Shown here: one piece after another, positions 35,927-45,917 of the stretch
How positions within the stretch are numbered: position 1 is the stretch's first letter
Layout: every line of letters starts with the position of its first letter
NCBI GenBank assembly: GCA_002197995.1
Contig: NGZR01000002.1
Coordinates: 6,448,001-6,512,000, forward strand
Reading direction: 5' to 3'
Length of the DNA: 64,000 bases
Origin: Gaeumannomyces sp. JS-464
Taxonomy: Eukaryota; Ascomycota; Sordariomycetes; Magnaporthales; Magnaporthaceae
Notes under the pieces: model-generated
Databases searched by the model: none
What the model saw: only the letters and a program-made list of their open reading frames with translations
What the model was told of the DNA's origin: nothing
Program-made: the position numbers and the translations under genes

Positions 35927-36693
35927 TCACACTACCCGAACCAGGACTTGCGTCCGGCGCCTTTTCCAGCGTGTTGCGGATCCCGCGTCGTCGCCGCCGT
36001 TGTTGCTGTTGTCGTCGGTTGCCCAGCCTGTGCCGGGAGCAGGAGCTGCCACGTTCTGCCCCGCGACGGGCGAGGCGGGGGTCTGCGGCGGCGCCAGCGG
36101 CACAGCTTCGGGCCGTTCCTGGTGCGGCGGCGCGTACGAGGCCCAGGGGTCGGGAGGCGGTTGCGGCACGGGCGGCAAAGGTTGTTCGGCAGGGCCGTGG
36201 GGCTCTTGCGTCGGCGGGATAGCTCTCGGAAACTCCCAGTACGAGTATGATGGCGTTGGCCGGGGGGCGGGGGTCTGCGGCGGCGCCGGCGGCAAAGGTT
36301 GTTCGGCAGGACCGTATAGCTGTTGCGCCTGCAGGAAGGAGGATATGTCGGGGGAGCATGTAGCGGTCGGATCTGTCGTGTCTACGAGGATTCCGTTGGG
36401 GTACGTCGGTGTGATCACCTGGTACAACCAATGTCCTGTGGGCCGTTGATGATGTCTCTTGGTTAATACATTGAGTACGGCATACCCGTGAAATGATGTT
36501 TCTCACCCGTGACATGATTTTGTCTCGCGCTGAAATACCATCCTTCATACCCTTCCTTCCATTCGGACCATCCGCTTTCCTCGAAAAAGTGTTCAGGGGA
36601 GTGTTGCAGGGGATCGTCTTGGTGGCGACGCGGTTCGGTATTACGGTTATGCCTCCTGTTCGAAGCGGATTCTCGGCGGTATTCGCGTGGCAT
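35927..36693 (-). CDS. Proline-rich orphan protein, two exons
   Basis: No family recognised. Exon 1 is 36693-36507 and exon 2 is 36435-35927. The 71-nt intron has a GTGAGA donor and a CCCACAG acceptor, and joining gives 231 residues. The first 30 residues are Arg/Asn-rich. Next comes a Trp/Tyr-rich segment (SGWSEWKEGYEGWYFS) that continues across the splice junction into HWLYQVITPTYPNG, an argument that the junction is real. The second half is Pro/Gln/Ala-rich with two copies of GPAEQPLPP and ends in a basic cluster (RWKRRR). A TATAAAA box lies about 90 nt upstream. A longer frame on the same strand (36740-35868) runs through the intron in another phase and is low-complexity, so I treat it as a shadow. 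Confidence 0.55.
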
Positions 36694-36781
36694 ATTGGGC
36701 TAGCTCGGACAAGACAGTAACTTGAACTTGGGAAGAGCACGGCAACAAACGAGAGACATGACGGGCGAACACTACGGCCCT

Positions 36782-36788
36782 TTTTATA
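36782..36788 (-). promoter_or_regulatory. TATA box of the proline-rich orphan gene
   Basis: TATAAAA on the - strand, followed by AGGG, about 90 nt upstream of the ATG at 36693. It supports transcription of this otherwise unknown gene. Confidence 0.5.
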
Positions 36789-36799
36789 CCACGTTGACT

Positions 36800-37818
36800 T
36801 TAGGTGGTGTATCTACGCGGACTACCAGACAGACGCCTTTATCCCCCTACCACCAGGAACGGAGTGAAGGATTACGTGCTGTGAGGGGTGAGGTCGCCGC
36901 CCACAAACCCCATTCGACACACGCCCCACACCCTCCATCATTCTACGGGAGATGGCGTTGGCTGGGTACTGGCGAGACACTTGTCTGCCTATGCCGTAGA
37001 GAGAGTATGGGAAGCCAGGCCCATGTTCAGGAGGTGTACTATGTGGGAGGCGTGTGTGGGGGGTCCCATGAAGCGACGCCCGTCTTCAGAGGTGTAGGTT
37101 GGGTAATGCGCGCTCCTGCGCGCAGACAGAGGTATATATCGAGGTAGGCTGGTCTCGACAAAGCCTCAATTCGCCGTGTGTTACTTGCAGCGACATGGGC
37201 CTTGTGGCCCGTTTTTGGTAGGCCATGTTCTGCACCGGTGGCCACGCTTCAAATCGGTATGCCTTTTGTCTTATTTTTGTTGATGCTCATTGGTCCTCAT
37301 TGTCCATTACCTGGCGGGCGAACTGTCCGAGATCCTCCCGTCGTGGTCCGCCCAGGCACAGCCCAATGAAATGGGGCTGTGCCGGACAGGATAAGGCAAT
37401 GTGCACTTGCAGGATGCTCGAGGTTCAATCAAGCGGGCCACGAGGAAAGAATGCGATTGGTGGCCTTGGGCAACAAAGGTGCCTGGAAGAATGGAAGGAA
37501 TAAAGATTGGTTGGCAACGTGACTTGGGCGGACGTTGACATGCATTGCTAGCCTCGCGGGCATCAGCGCCATCGAGGCCAGCAATTGACGTCAGATTGTT
37601 TGCATCAGGCTGCTAAGGGGCGGAAAGGCGGGTCAGCCACAAGTGGCGCAAGCTCCAGCAAAATTCCACCCCGGTGCGGTCTGGGGCGCGTGCGTATGTT
37701 GCATGGAGAGAAGAACCTAGGGAGCTGCGCTGTGCCCGCCGCGAAACTGCCCGCCCTCACCAAACCGTCGTCGAACGGGTCACGGGCGCAGACGAGCAGA
37801 CGCCGCCAGACAGCCACG
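36800..37818. other. Intergenic between divergent genes
   Basis: Promoter DNA shared by the - strand orphan and the + strand SmD3 gene. Contains a strong hairpin at 37355-37383. No gene seen. Confidence 0.5.
37355..37383. repeat. Ten-base-pair inverted repeat
   Basis: GGCACAGCCC and GGGCTGTGCC are perfect arms separated by 9 bases. It could be a factor-binding site or an RNA hairpin. It is not flanked by a T run that would suggest RNA polymerase III. Confidence 0.7.
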
Positions 37819-38438
37819 ATGACTTCCACAATCGGCATTCCGATCAAGCTCCTAAACGAGGCCCAGGTAAGGATGCGCGCGCCTTTTCAAATCGTGCCCA
37901 ATTGGCGGCCTTTGCCATTCTTCTCCTCTCTTTTTTCCCCTTCTGCGGTGTAGTAGTAGTGGCTAACGCCGGCGGATGCGCGCGCGCGTGTGTGCGGGAC
38001 AGGGCCACATCATCACCCTCGAGATCACGACGGCCAGACCTACCGCGGCAAGCTGATAGAAGGTACGCGTGCGCGCATGCAACCTGCCCTTTACCCCTCC
38101 GCCTTGCCACCTATATAGTCCCTCGCCCCCTCCATCAGGCTAACACAAGAGACCACACACACACACACCCGACAGCCGAGGACAACATGAACATCCAGCT
38201 CCGCGACATCACGGTCACGGCCCGCGACGGCCGCGTCAGCCACCTGGACCAGGTCTACATCCGCGGCAGCCACGTGCGCTTCTTCATCGTCCCGGACATG
38301 CTGCGCAACGCCCCGATGTTCCGAAGCCGCAACGTTAGGGGCCGCGGCGTCGGACTCGCCCGCGGCCGCGCCACCGTCAACAGGGCCCGCGGCGGCGGCG
38401 GCGGCGGCGGTGGCGGTGGGAGGGGAGGAAGGGGCTGA
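37819..38438 (+). CDS. smd3: Small nuclear ribonucleoprotein SmD3 (one frameshift in the sequence)
   Basis: Core Sm-ring subunit of spliceosomal U1, U2, U4 and U5 snRNPs. Exons are 37819-37866, 38003-38062 and 38176-38438, about 123 residues. It starts [16 protein letters not shown], then [10 protein letters not shown], and exon 3 carries [20 protein letters not shown] and the second Sm motif [18 protein letters not shown]. The C-terminus is RG-rich and ends in a Gly run, the usual site of symmetric arginine methylation. One base is missing near 38031-38034, between EITT and TYRGKL. Splice junctions are conventional (GTAAGG/GGGACAG and GTACGC/CCGACAG). Confidence 0.92.
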
Positions 38439-38896
38439 GTGAATGACGGGAGGGGGGACTCGGCTCGTGTTTGTCATTTTGGGGGTTGGAGAAAAGAATC
38501 GAGGGCAGGCAAAGGCCTACGATACGATGCCGGGAAAGTCGAGATTTCCTGCCGCATCGTTTTTTCGCTTGACCGATCGGTCAGCGGCGGTCCTGGTGAT
38601 GGTGGAGAGGCAAAAGGGACGCATGATTCATGCCAGTTTCTCTGTTTCTGCGGCAAAAAAAGAAGATTCCCCATGGCGTTTCTGGTTTAGATGCAACGAA
38701 GCAGAGCTGGGGCGATATGCCTGATACCCTCAATCTAGATCCCGCTTAGAGGTGAAATAACACTATCTGATGCGAAGCAAGAGGAGCTAACAGTGACAGT
38801 ACTGGATCGCCATGCCGTAGGACGTGATAATGGTTTGTGTACAGCGTTTGGTTGTTTATTGTACAGGTCGGCAGAGAGCAGCGTCTCTATTTCCGT
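38439..38896. other. Intergenic between convergent genes
   Basis: Convergent 3' region of SmD3 and the mitochondrial-type gene. Nothing recognised. Confidence 0.5.
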
Positions 38897-40892
38897 CTAC
38901 TTCAGCTCCGCTAGCGCCTCCTCGGCCCGGCCAATGAGCTCCCTGGCCCTGGCGAGCTCGCGCGTCGCGACGTCGTCCGCACCTTGGCTGCCGCCATCCT
39001 CGGCAGCCGTCCTGAGCAGGACCTCCTCGACGCTGGCCTCGACGGCCCTGACGGCCTTGCGGCCCTCCTCGCGGACCTCGCCCTCCCAGTATTCCCTCGC
39101 CGTCTCCCAGCTCTTCTGCATCCGCCGCAGGCTCCACACGGTTCCTAGGGCGGCGACCGCGCCGGCCTCGTACGCGCTAAAGGCCGACATGTAGGCCAGG
39201 ATCCCGAGTGACGTCGTCAGGGTCGACGTGCTCAGCGTCTGCACAACCAGCTTCTGCGCCAGGGCCTGTAGCGCCGGCACGCTCTTGTCGAGTAGGTACC
39301 GCCGCGTGTGCGGGATATGCGTCGGCCAGAGAGTAGTTGTTGTAGTAGTAGTAGCCGGCGTGGCCTCTCCCGTCGGTGTTGTTGCCCCCCCGGTTCCTCA
39401 GACCCCGACACCGCGGCTGGGGCGGGGTACTCGGGCGCCCTGCCGCCACCGCCGGCGGCCAGCCCCGCGCCACTGATGCGCCCGGCGAGGTAAATGAGGT
39501 CGCGCTCGGCCGCGGGCAGGAACCGCTGCGTGATCATGTCGGCCGAGATCATGCCCACGTCGTCAACGCGCCAGAAGAGCTTCCACCAGCCGAGCTTGCG
39601 CCACCGGCGGCCCGCAAACGCGAGGTCCAGCTGGCTCTCGAGCTCCGAGTGCGCCGCCTCGGCCCACTGTGACAGCGCTGCGTCGGCGTCCCCGGCCGCG
39701 GCCTTGCGGCTCACGGTCGCGGACGCGCTCTTAGCCTCCCCAGCCCGCACCGCCGCGAGCGCGCCTTGGAGGACCGAGGCGACGAGCTGGCGCACGGCCG
39801 GCTTGGTTGTCGCCGTCCCATCGTCCGACGACAGCGTCCCGGCCAAGAGCCAGTCTTTGACCTTGTTGATGTTGCTCTGGAACCACAGCGTCTCGTATTG
39901 AATCGCGTTCCCGACGTCCTGCCGGAACAGCGCGATGGCGTGCTTGCCGCCCTCCACGTCAACCCTGACAAACGGGCAGCCGGCGACGTCGCCGTCGGTG
40001 GCGCCCTTGAGGTTGACCGCGGCCGTGATCTCGTCCGCGCTGTTCGAGATGGGCATGGCCGAGACCTGCGTGACTCCCAGGATCCCGTCAGCCACCACCA
40101 GGGCCTTGTGGACGGGAGTGGTGATCTGCGTTATCCTGCCGGTGCTGGACGTCGGTATGTCGATCGCGGGCACCAGGGCCGCCTTCTCCAGGGCCGCGAC
40201 AGCCCCGCTTCCCTGCCCGAGCTCCATCGGGCCGATGCCCGTCAGCAGGATCTCGATGTCGTGCCCGTTGAGCGTGGGCGAGGAGACGGATATCTCTTCC
40301 GGGACCGAGATCTTTGCTGGCGCGGCGGGCGACACGAAGCTCGAGACGGGCTGCTCCTCCACCTGCTCCTGCTCGAGCTGGTCGGGGCGGATCCGGATCA
40401 GGAGCGGCCGGCTCTCGTCGTGGCCAGCCAGCCTCCTCTCCCACTCCTGCTCGGGCGACAGCGGGTCGGCAAGCACGGCCTGGAGCAGGTCCTTGGCCGC
40501 GCCGGCGCCGCCCAGGCCCAGCATGGCCAGGCGCACCGACTCCCTGCCGGCGTCATGGCGCAGGCCCTGCAGCGCCAATTCGATGCGGGACAGGTTGATG
40601 TAGCTGGGCGCCTGCCTCTGGAGCTCCAGCAGCGCATCCTCCAGTTTCCTGCGGGGCTCTCGGCGGTGGATTGCGGGGATGCGGCGGTCGACTCTGCCCG
40701 TCGTGCTGCGGGCGCCTGGGACAGCGGCTGTGGTGGTGGTCGTCGTTGTCGTGCCCAGAGGGGCGCTCTGGGGCCCGGTCGGCGCGGGGCGAGAGAGCAG
40801 AAAAGGCAGACGGAGGGGACCGAGACCCCCGCTGCCCTCCTTAGGCTACCGCTTGTGCGGGCGGCGCCCGTGAGGGCTAACCGTGGCGGCAT
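38897..40892 (-). CDS. Conserved fungal mitochondrial-type protein (two frameshifts in the sequence)
   Basis: I do not know its function with certainty; it may belong to the fungal Mmc1-type mitochondrial family, but that is from memory of a family name only. No introns, about 665 residues after allowing for two missing bases. The N-terminus (ATG at 40892) is a clear mitochondrial presequence: about 60 residues rich in Arg/Ala/Ser/Pro with almost no acids. A conserved-looking helical region follows (KLEDALLELQRQAPSYINLSRI, then RLAMLGLGGAGAAKDLLQAVL). Near the C-terminus RRYLLDKSVPALQALAQKL precedes a hydrophobic stretch (TTSLGILAYMSAFSAYEAGA) and a charged coiled coil. The frame breaks near 40651 (G run of 4 on the + strand) and near 39385-39391 (C run of 7). 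One extra base in each restores a continuous frame. Confidence 0.75.
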
Positions 40893-41369
40893 GGCTGTCG
40901 GGTTGTGGTTGGGGCAGAGCTTGATTCCATTGTCGCATGAGGTGGGCTCTGTGAATTGCGTGCACCAAAAGCTTCATGATTCCCACCCTTGCCTGTCCAA
41001 TTGCGTGCTAGCGCGCGCTGGGCTGCGCTGGTGCGTTCGGTTAATGTGGGGTTGGGCGGTTGATCCCCTGTAGGTCACCTCGAATGGTGCACCCGGCCGC
41101 CTGGAACGTCATTCGCTCATAGGCGTGCTGGGAAGCTCTGGGATACTTTGTGAGGCGTGTGGTTGTGCGTAGAATGTGAATAGACAGCGCTACAAATCCC
41201 TAACCTTCAAGCACAAGCACGTATCTCCTGAAGGGTGAGGATAACAGCATATAGCAACCCGCCCGCCGTTTCCGAGAAGGCCCAGCCATCTCACCAAACC
41301 ACTGATGATCAATTACCCCGCAGGACCATCACCAAAATCCACCACACACGACCACAAGCCCACCGACAA
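40893..41369. other. Divergent promoter region
   Basis: Upstream of both the - strand mitochondrial-type gene and the + strand E2 gene. No coding frame recognised. Confidence 0.5.
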
Positions 41370-41972
41370 ATGGCCCAGTCGACCGCCCACCGCCGGCTCC
41401 TGCAGGAGTACCGGGCCCTGACCAACAACCCCCGAGGGCATCACGGCCGGGCCCGTCAGCGAGGACGACCTGCTGCACTGGGAGGCCATGATCATGGGGC
41501 CCGAGGGCACCCCCTTCGAGGGCGGCGTCTTCCCCGCCGAGCTGCGCTTCCCCAAGGACTACCCGCTGGCGCCGCCGAGCATGAAGTTCCTGGGGGAGAT
41601 ATGGCACCCCAACGGTGCGTTGACGAACAATTCAAATACAAATAGCCTGATCCCTCACCCACTTTTTTATTTTTTATTTTATTTTATTTTTTTATTACTA
41701 ACTGCCACCCCCCAAAAGTCTACCCCAGCGGCCTCGTCTGCATCTCCATCCTGCACCCACCCGGAGACGACCCGAATCACTACGAGCACGCGTCGGAGCG
41801 CTGGTCGCCCATCCAGTCGGTCGAGAAGATCCTCATCTCCGTCATGAGCATGCTCGCCGAGCCAAACGACGAGAGCCCCGCCAACGTTGAGGCCGCAAAG
41901 ATGTGGCGCGAGCGGAGGGAGGAGTACGAGAACAAGGTCCGCGACTCTGTCAGGAGGAGTCTGGGGCTGTAG
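41370..41972 (+). CDS. ubc7: Ubiquitin-conjugating enzyme E2, Ubc7/UBE2G type (frameshift in the sequence)
   Basis: E2 of endoplasmic-reticulum-associated degradation, normally recruited by Cue1 and working with Hrd1 or Doa10 ligases. Exons are 41370-41614 and 41719-41972, about 166 residues, the family length. The 104-nt intron has a T-rich tract and a perfect CTAAC branch point. The active-site cysteine lies in [19 protein letters not shown], which includes the acidic loop insertion that marks Ubc7/UBE2G and Cdc34 E2s; [23 protein letters not shown] follows. The frame breaks near 41429-41433: a run of five C where the family's NNPPEG segment would need seven, so two bases appear to be missing. 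Confidence 0.9.
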
Positions 41973-42177
41973 ACGGTAGTAGTGGTGAGCGGGAGACTAT
42001 GAGGCTTTCAAATGCAAACAGAGTTCATAATCCACCATCGCATGCTCTAGTAACCGATTCTCCCTAGAAATTCTATCAGTTCCAACCGGGGCCGGTAGCG
42101 CCGGCCTCGGGAACCATCTTCAAGCCATGGTATAAACTGTAATTTAGCCCCCCGATACGTCTGTGAGAAATCCATCA

Positions 42178-45064
42178 TCACAGATTGTTCTCCGCCTTGA
42201 ACTTATCCCAGCTCTCATTGAGCGTGCTAAACACGGTGCCAGCAATCATGCGGACCTCGGTGCTCGCGTCTTGCGTGATCTATATTAGGCAGGCCGAATG
42301 TCAGTTAGAACGTTCACGGAAAAGAGGGCAGCACTTGTTTACCGGAAATACCGGTAATGCTGGTAAAACTCACCTTGTCAGGATGGCACTTGGCAATGGC
42401 CTTCATGTACACAATCTTGACCTTGTTGGCCACGACGAGCTCGTGCAGGCCCACCTTCTTCCACCCGCTGCCCTCCCAGAGCACCTGGTCGAGGCTGCCG
42501 AGGAGCGCGCGCAGGTTGTCGCGCTTGCCGTCGCGCCACGCCGCGATGCGCGCGTCCACCTTGTCCACGAGCGCAAACTTCTCCGCGTCCGCCTGCTGCG
42601 CCGCCGCGTTGGCCGCCCGCAGGCGCTCCACCGCCTCCGAGTCTTTACCCGAGGGCGACGACGCGGCCGGCCTTGGCTTCGGACGTGCCGCGGGGGCCGC
42701 CGGCTTGGGCTTGGGCTTGGGCTTGGGCGCCAGCGCCTTCTGGCAGCGCTGCCGGCCCGCGATGGCCGTGGGCCCGCCGACGCCCGACTCGACGCACAGC
42801 TGCCACACGACGCCCGCGTCGCTCCACTTCTCCATCTGCTCGAGCGCCTCGGCCTTGCGCGTGAGCGCCTTGCCGTAGAGGTCCTTCATGTCGCGCGTCT
42901 CGCCGCCGTTGCCGTCTAGAGACACCGTCTCGCCCTCGCCCTTGGACGGCCCGATGAGCTTGACGGCCGCGTCGGCGTCGTCGACCGCCTGCCGCGGCTC
43001 GCCCGTCTTGAGCGCCGTTAGCGCGTGGTTGCACAGCAGCAGGATGGCCAACGGGTGCGTCGGGGGAAGGGCCGAGAGCGACGTGCTGTACGACGCGTGC
43101 GCCGCCGCGTAGTCTCCCCGCTTGAAGTGGGCGGTGCCCTCGAGGCGATGCTTGGTCGATGTCTGTAGCGCAGCCGCGCCGAGTGGCGGGATCTGGCGAA
43201 CCGGCCGAGGGGCTGGACGAGGCTGTACAGGGCGGGGAGACGGGTTGTTGGATGGCCTTCCAGCGCTGGACCCTGGTCCTGGTGAGGGTTGGGGAGACGG
43301 ACGCTGGGGGAGGCGCGTCTGGGGTCGGCTTGGGGCGTCGGAGCCGAAAAGGAGGTCCGCCTCGGGCTCCGGCGGGGGAGCCCTGGCTTCGGGTTGTGGC
43401 TGTGGTGTTGTCTTCTTCCTCCTGGCGGGACTAACATAGGCCTGCGAGCTCTGCTCCTCGATCTCCTGCTTGTTGATGCGGGACCGAGGATCCAGGAGAG
43501 GCGGTTGGCCGGACTGTTGCCACTTGGGCACAGCCTGGCTCCTGCTCGAAGAAGCCCCACGGATGGCTGGTGACTGATCGCGTGACGAGCCGGTGCTGCT
43601 CGGGTGCCTCCTCGACTCATCGACAGGGCGTCGGCCCGGCCGGCCGCCGGATTCCAGCACCATTGCCTCGTCGGTGCCGTCTGCTCTCCGCCGCTCATCG
43701 TGTCCCATGTCCTGATGTGCCGACCTCATCCACTTTGGTTGGTTCGGGTCGCCTCCCTCCTGCTGAAAGTCTGCGACTGCCTTCTGAACCTTCTTCTGGC
43801 TGGTCTTCCACAGAGAGTTTGCCGACTTGAACAGGTTGTTCCCGATCGCAGCCGCTGTTTTGCAAAGTCCGCCTCACCGCGTGCCGGTGACCTGCTGTCC
43901 CTGCTGCCGAGCACGTCGTCCCCGCCAATCCAGGCTGGGCTGGAGCCCCTGGCGCGTCCCGAGGAAGACTGGGCATCGTCCTCCCTGACACGGCTGGACG
44001 AGCCCTGTTTCCGTCTTGACTTCTCTTTTGCCTGCCTGTGGGCATCGTCCAGCAGCCAGTTGATAGCGGCCTGGACGTTGAGCCCGGCGCCGCTTTCCGT
44101 GAGGGCCCTCCTAGCATTCTCGGGCGTGAACCCGTAGTCCACCTATTTGGGACCGGCCTTGTCGAATGGATCGTTTGACGTTGCGCGGGGTTCCCTCGTC
44201 TCCGATTCGGATTCTGAACTGTTCAATCGGTTTCCCGGCTCTGGCTCGGGACGCTTACGGCGCTTGGCCTGGGCCTTGGCCTGCTGTTCCCTCCGCACCT
44301 CCTCGACCGGGTCGTCCCAGAATCCCCGAGAAGGTCGTCCTCCTCCTCGTTCGCCACGGCGGCAGCTGGCGCCTTGGGCTTCAGTTCGCTGAGGCCGAAC
44401 GGGTCGTCGTCGACAAAGGTGCCGTTCGAGCCACCCGGCTGTGCCCAGGAGCTGGGGTTGCTGAGGTCCAAACCCGGGGCCGGGGCGGCGGCCGGTGAGG
44501 GTCCCCTTGAGATCGAGGCCTTGTTACCGAGCTGCGAGCCCGGCGGAAAGTGGCTCGCGTTGTCGACTTTGGTACCAGACTTGAATGCCGCAAACAAATC
44601 GTCGTCCGCATCCTTGGCTTTGCCATTCTGCAAGCCCGCCGCCGCCGCCGCCACCGCCGCCGCCGCCGGCGTGGCAGACCTCGAGCTGCCCTGCCCCAGC
44701 GAGTCGAAGAAGCGCCCGTCGCCAAAGTTAACCTGCGCCTGCTTCCGCTTCTCCTCCTCCTTCTTGCGCTTCTCCGCCTCGAGGCGCTCCTGCTGCTCGC
44801 GCAGGCTCAGGTTCGCCGTGGTCTTGGCGGTGCCAAAGTTCATCAGGCCGCTGAAGCTGTCCTGCGCGGGCTTGGCCGCCCCCGCCGCCGGGGCTTGAAG
44901 GCGCCGGAGCCCTGCGAGGAGATCGGGGTGTTGCGGCCGGACGGCTGGGGCGATGGGGTCGGGCGCAGCGACGGGTACGAGAAGGCGCTGGAGGGGTTCA
45001 TCGGCGGCGGCTTGGAGCTGCCGTTGGCCGGGGTCGACCAATTCAGCCCCGACAGGTCGTCCAT
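42178..45064 (-). CDS. swa2: Auxilin/Swa2-type J-domain cochaperone (three frameshifts and one in-frame TAG)
   Basis: Uncoats clathrin vesicles by recruiting Hsp70 and also supports ER inheritance in yeast. About 931 codons. Order: N-terminal segment MDDLSGLNWSTP, a Lys/Glu-rich region and acidic/Phe motifs (DDDPFGL, NDPFDK) typical of clathrin or adaptor binding; a UBA domain (VDYGFTPENARRALTESGAG, AAINWLLDDA); a Ser/Pro-rich linker; TPR units (FKRGDYAAAHASYSTSLSAL and YGKALTRKAEALEQMEKW); and a C-terminal J domain with AIAKCHPDK split by an intron (42373-42280) from the final exon, which ends STLNESWDKFKAENNL. One base is missing near 44890, 44317 and 43860. A TAG at 44145-44143 stands directly before the UBA domain. 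The J-domain HPD is intact. Confidence 0.85.
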
Positions 45065-45852
45065 CGTGTCTGTCTTGCTTTGGGCCGTCTGGAGTTGCGG
45101 GATAAAGTTCGTAGCATTGCCCTGGGGTGTGTTGTTTTTGACAATTTGAGGTGTGAGAGTTGCGAGTTCCAGCTCAGATGTCGGGTTTGGGCTGCGTGGC
45201 TCCCGCTTGTCAGTGTAGCGTGCCGCATGCCGCACAGTAAGTCGGCTGCCGCAGCGTTACATTAGACACGACGGGACGGAAGTGTGGCGCCCAGCCAAGT
45301 CCCTGGCAATCAGGGGTTTGTGTGGCTGTGCCCTGCTTGTGCCTGGTGGCTGGCTCAAACACCACAGCCATCTAACTGCACGAATGTGCCATTGCGTTCA
45401 CCCAGCTCTCAGGTGGTGAATCCGTTTCCAATCCCAAATCAATATTGTTCTCTAGACAAGACTGTGAATAGGACTGTGTCTAGTCCAAAGGTAATTTAAC
45501 ATGCAAGAGAGGCGTCGCTGACCTCTCCAACGTCTTTATTTTCAACGGCCACCATATAAAGCCAAAAACAGGAGAAAACGCCGCGCCCTATGCTGCAGGG
45601 GATAAAAAGCTCAGTGAAGTATTGCAAAGCCTTCCTCCACCGCTGTTTCTGGTCTCCCAGGAATCCACCGAGAACCATTCATGACGACAGCGTTCAACCC
45701 AAGGTGAAAATATCTTAACACAAAAAGATGAAGAAACAGGACTAGACGGGCGCCCGTATATTGATATAAGCTTCGAAGGAAACAACAAAGAAGCTTGATG
45801 CATTTGTAGCTGTACATGCAAAAGGAAAGAAGAAAGCAAGCATCGTATAAAC

Positions 45853-45893
<41 letters not shown>

Positions 45894-45917
45894 AGGAAGC
45901 AGAATATGATGGTTATG
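45065..45917. other. Intergenic with A38 tract
   Basis: Promoter of the auxilin-type gene and 3' region of the M28B-type gene. A pure run of 38 A (45854-45891) ends 26 nt from that gene's stop codon. No gene seen. Confidence 0.55.
45854..45891 (+). repeat. A38 homopolymer
   Basis: 38 consecutive A, the longest homopolymer in the window, preceded by an A/G-rich stretch on the same strand. Confidence 0.97.

Noticed and set aside
35868..36740. 290-codon open frame on the - strand
   Set aside because: It runs through the consensus intron of the two-exon Pro-rich gene in another phase and is Arg/Ala low-complexity. The spliced model gives better protein and a TATA box at the right place.
39766..41073. 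435-codon open frame on the + strand
   Set aside because: Antisense to the mitochondrial-type gene, with no recognisable domain.
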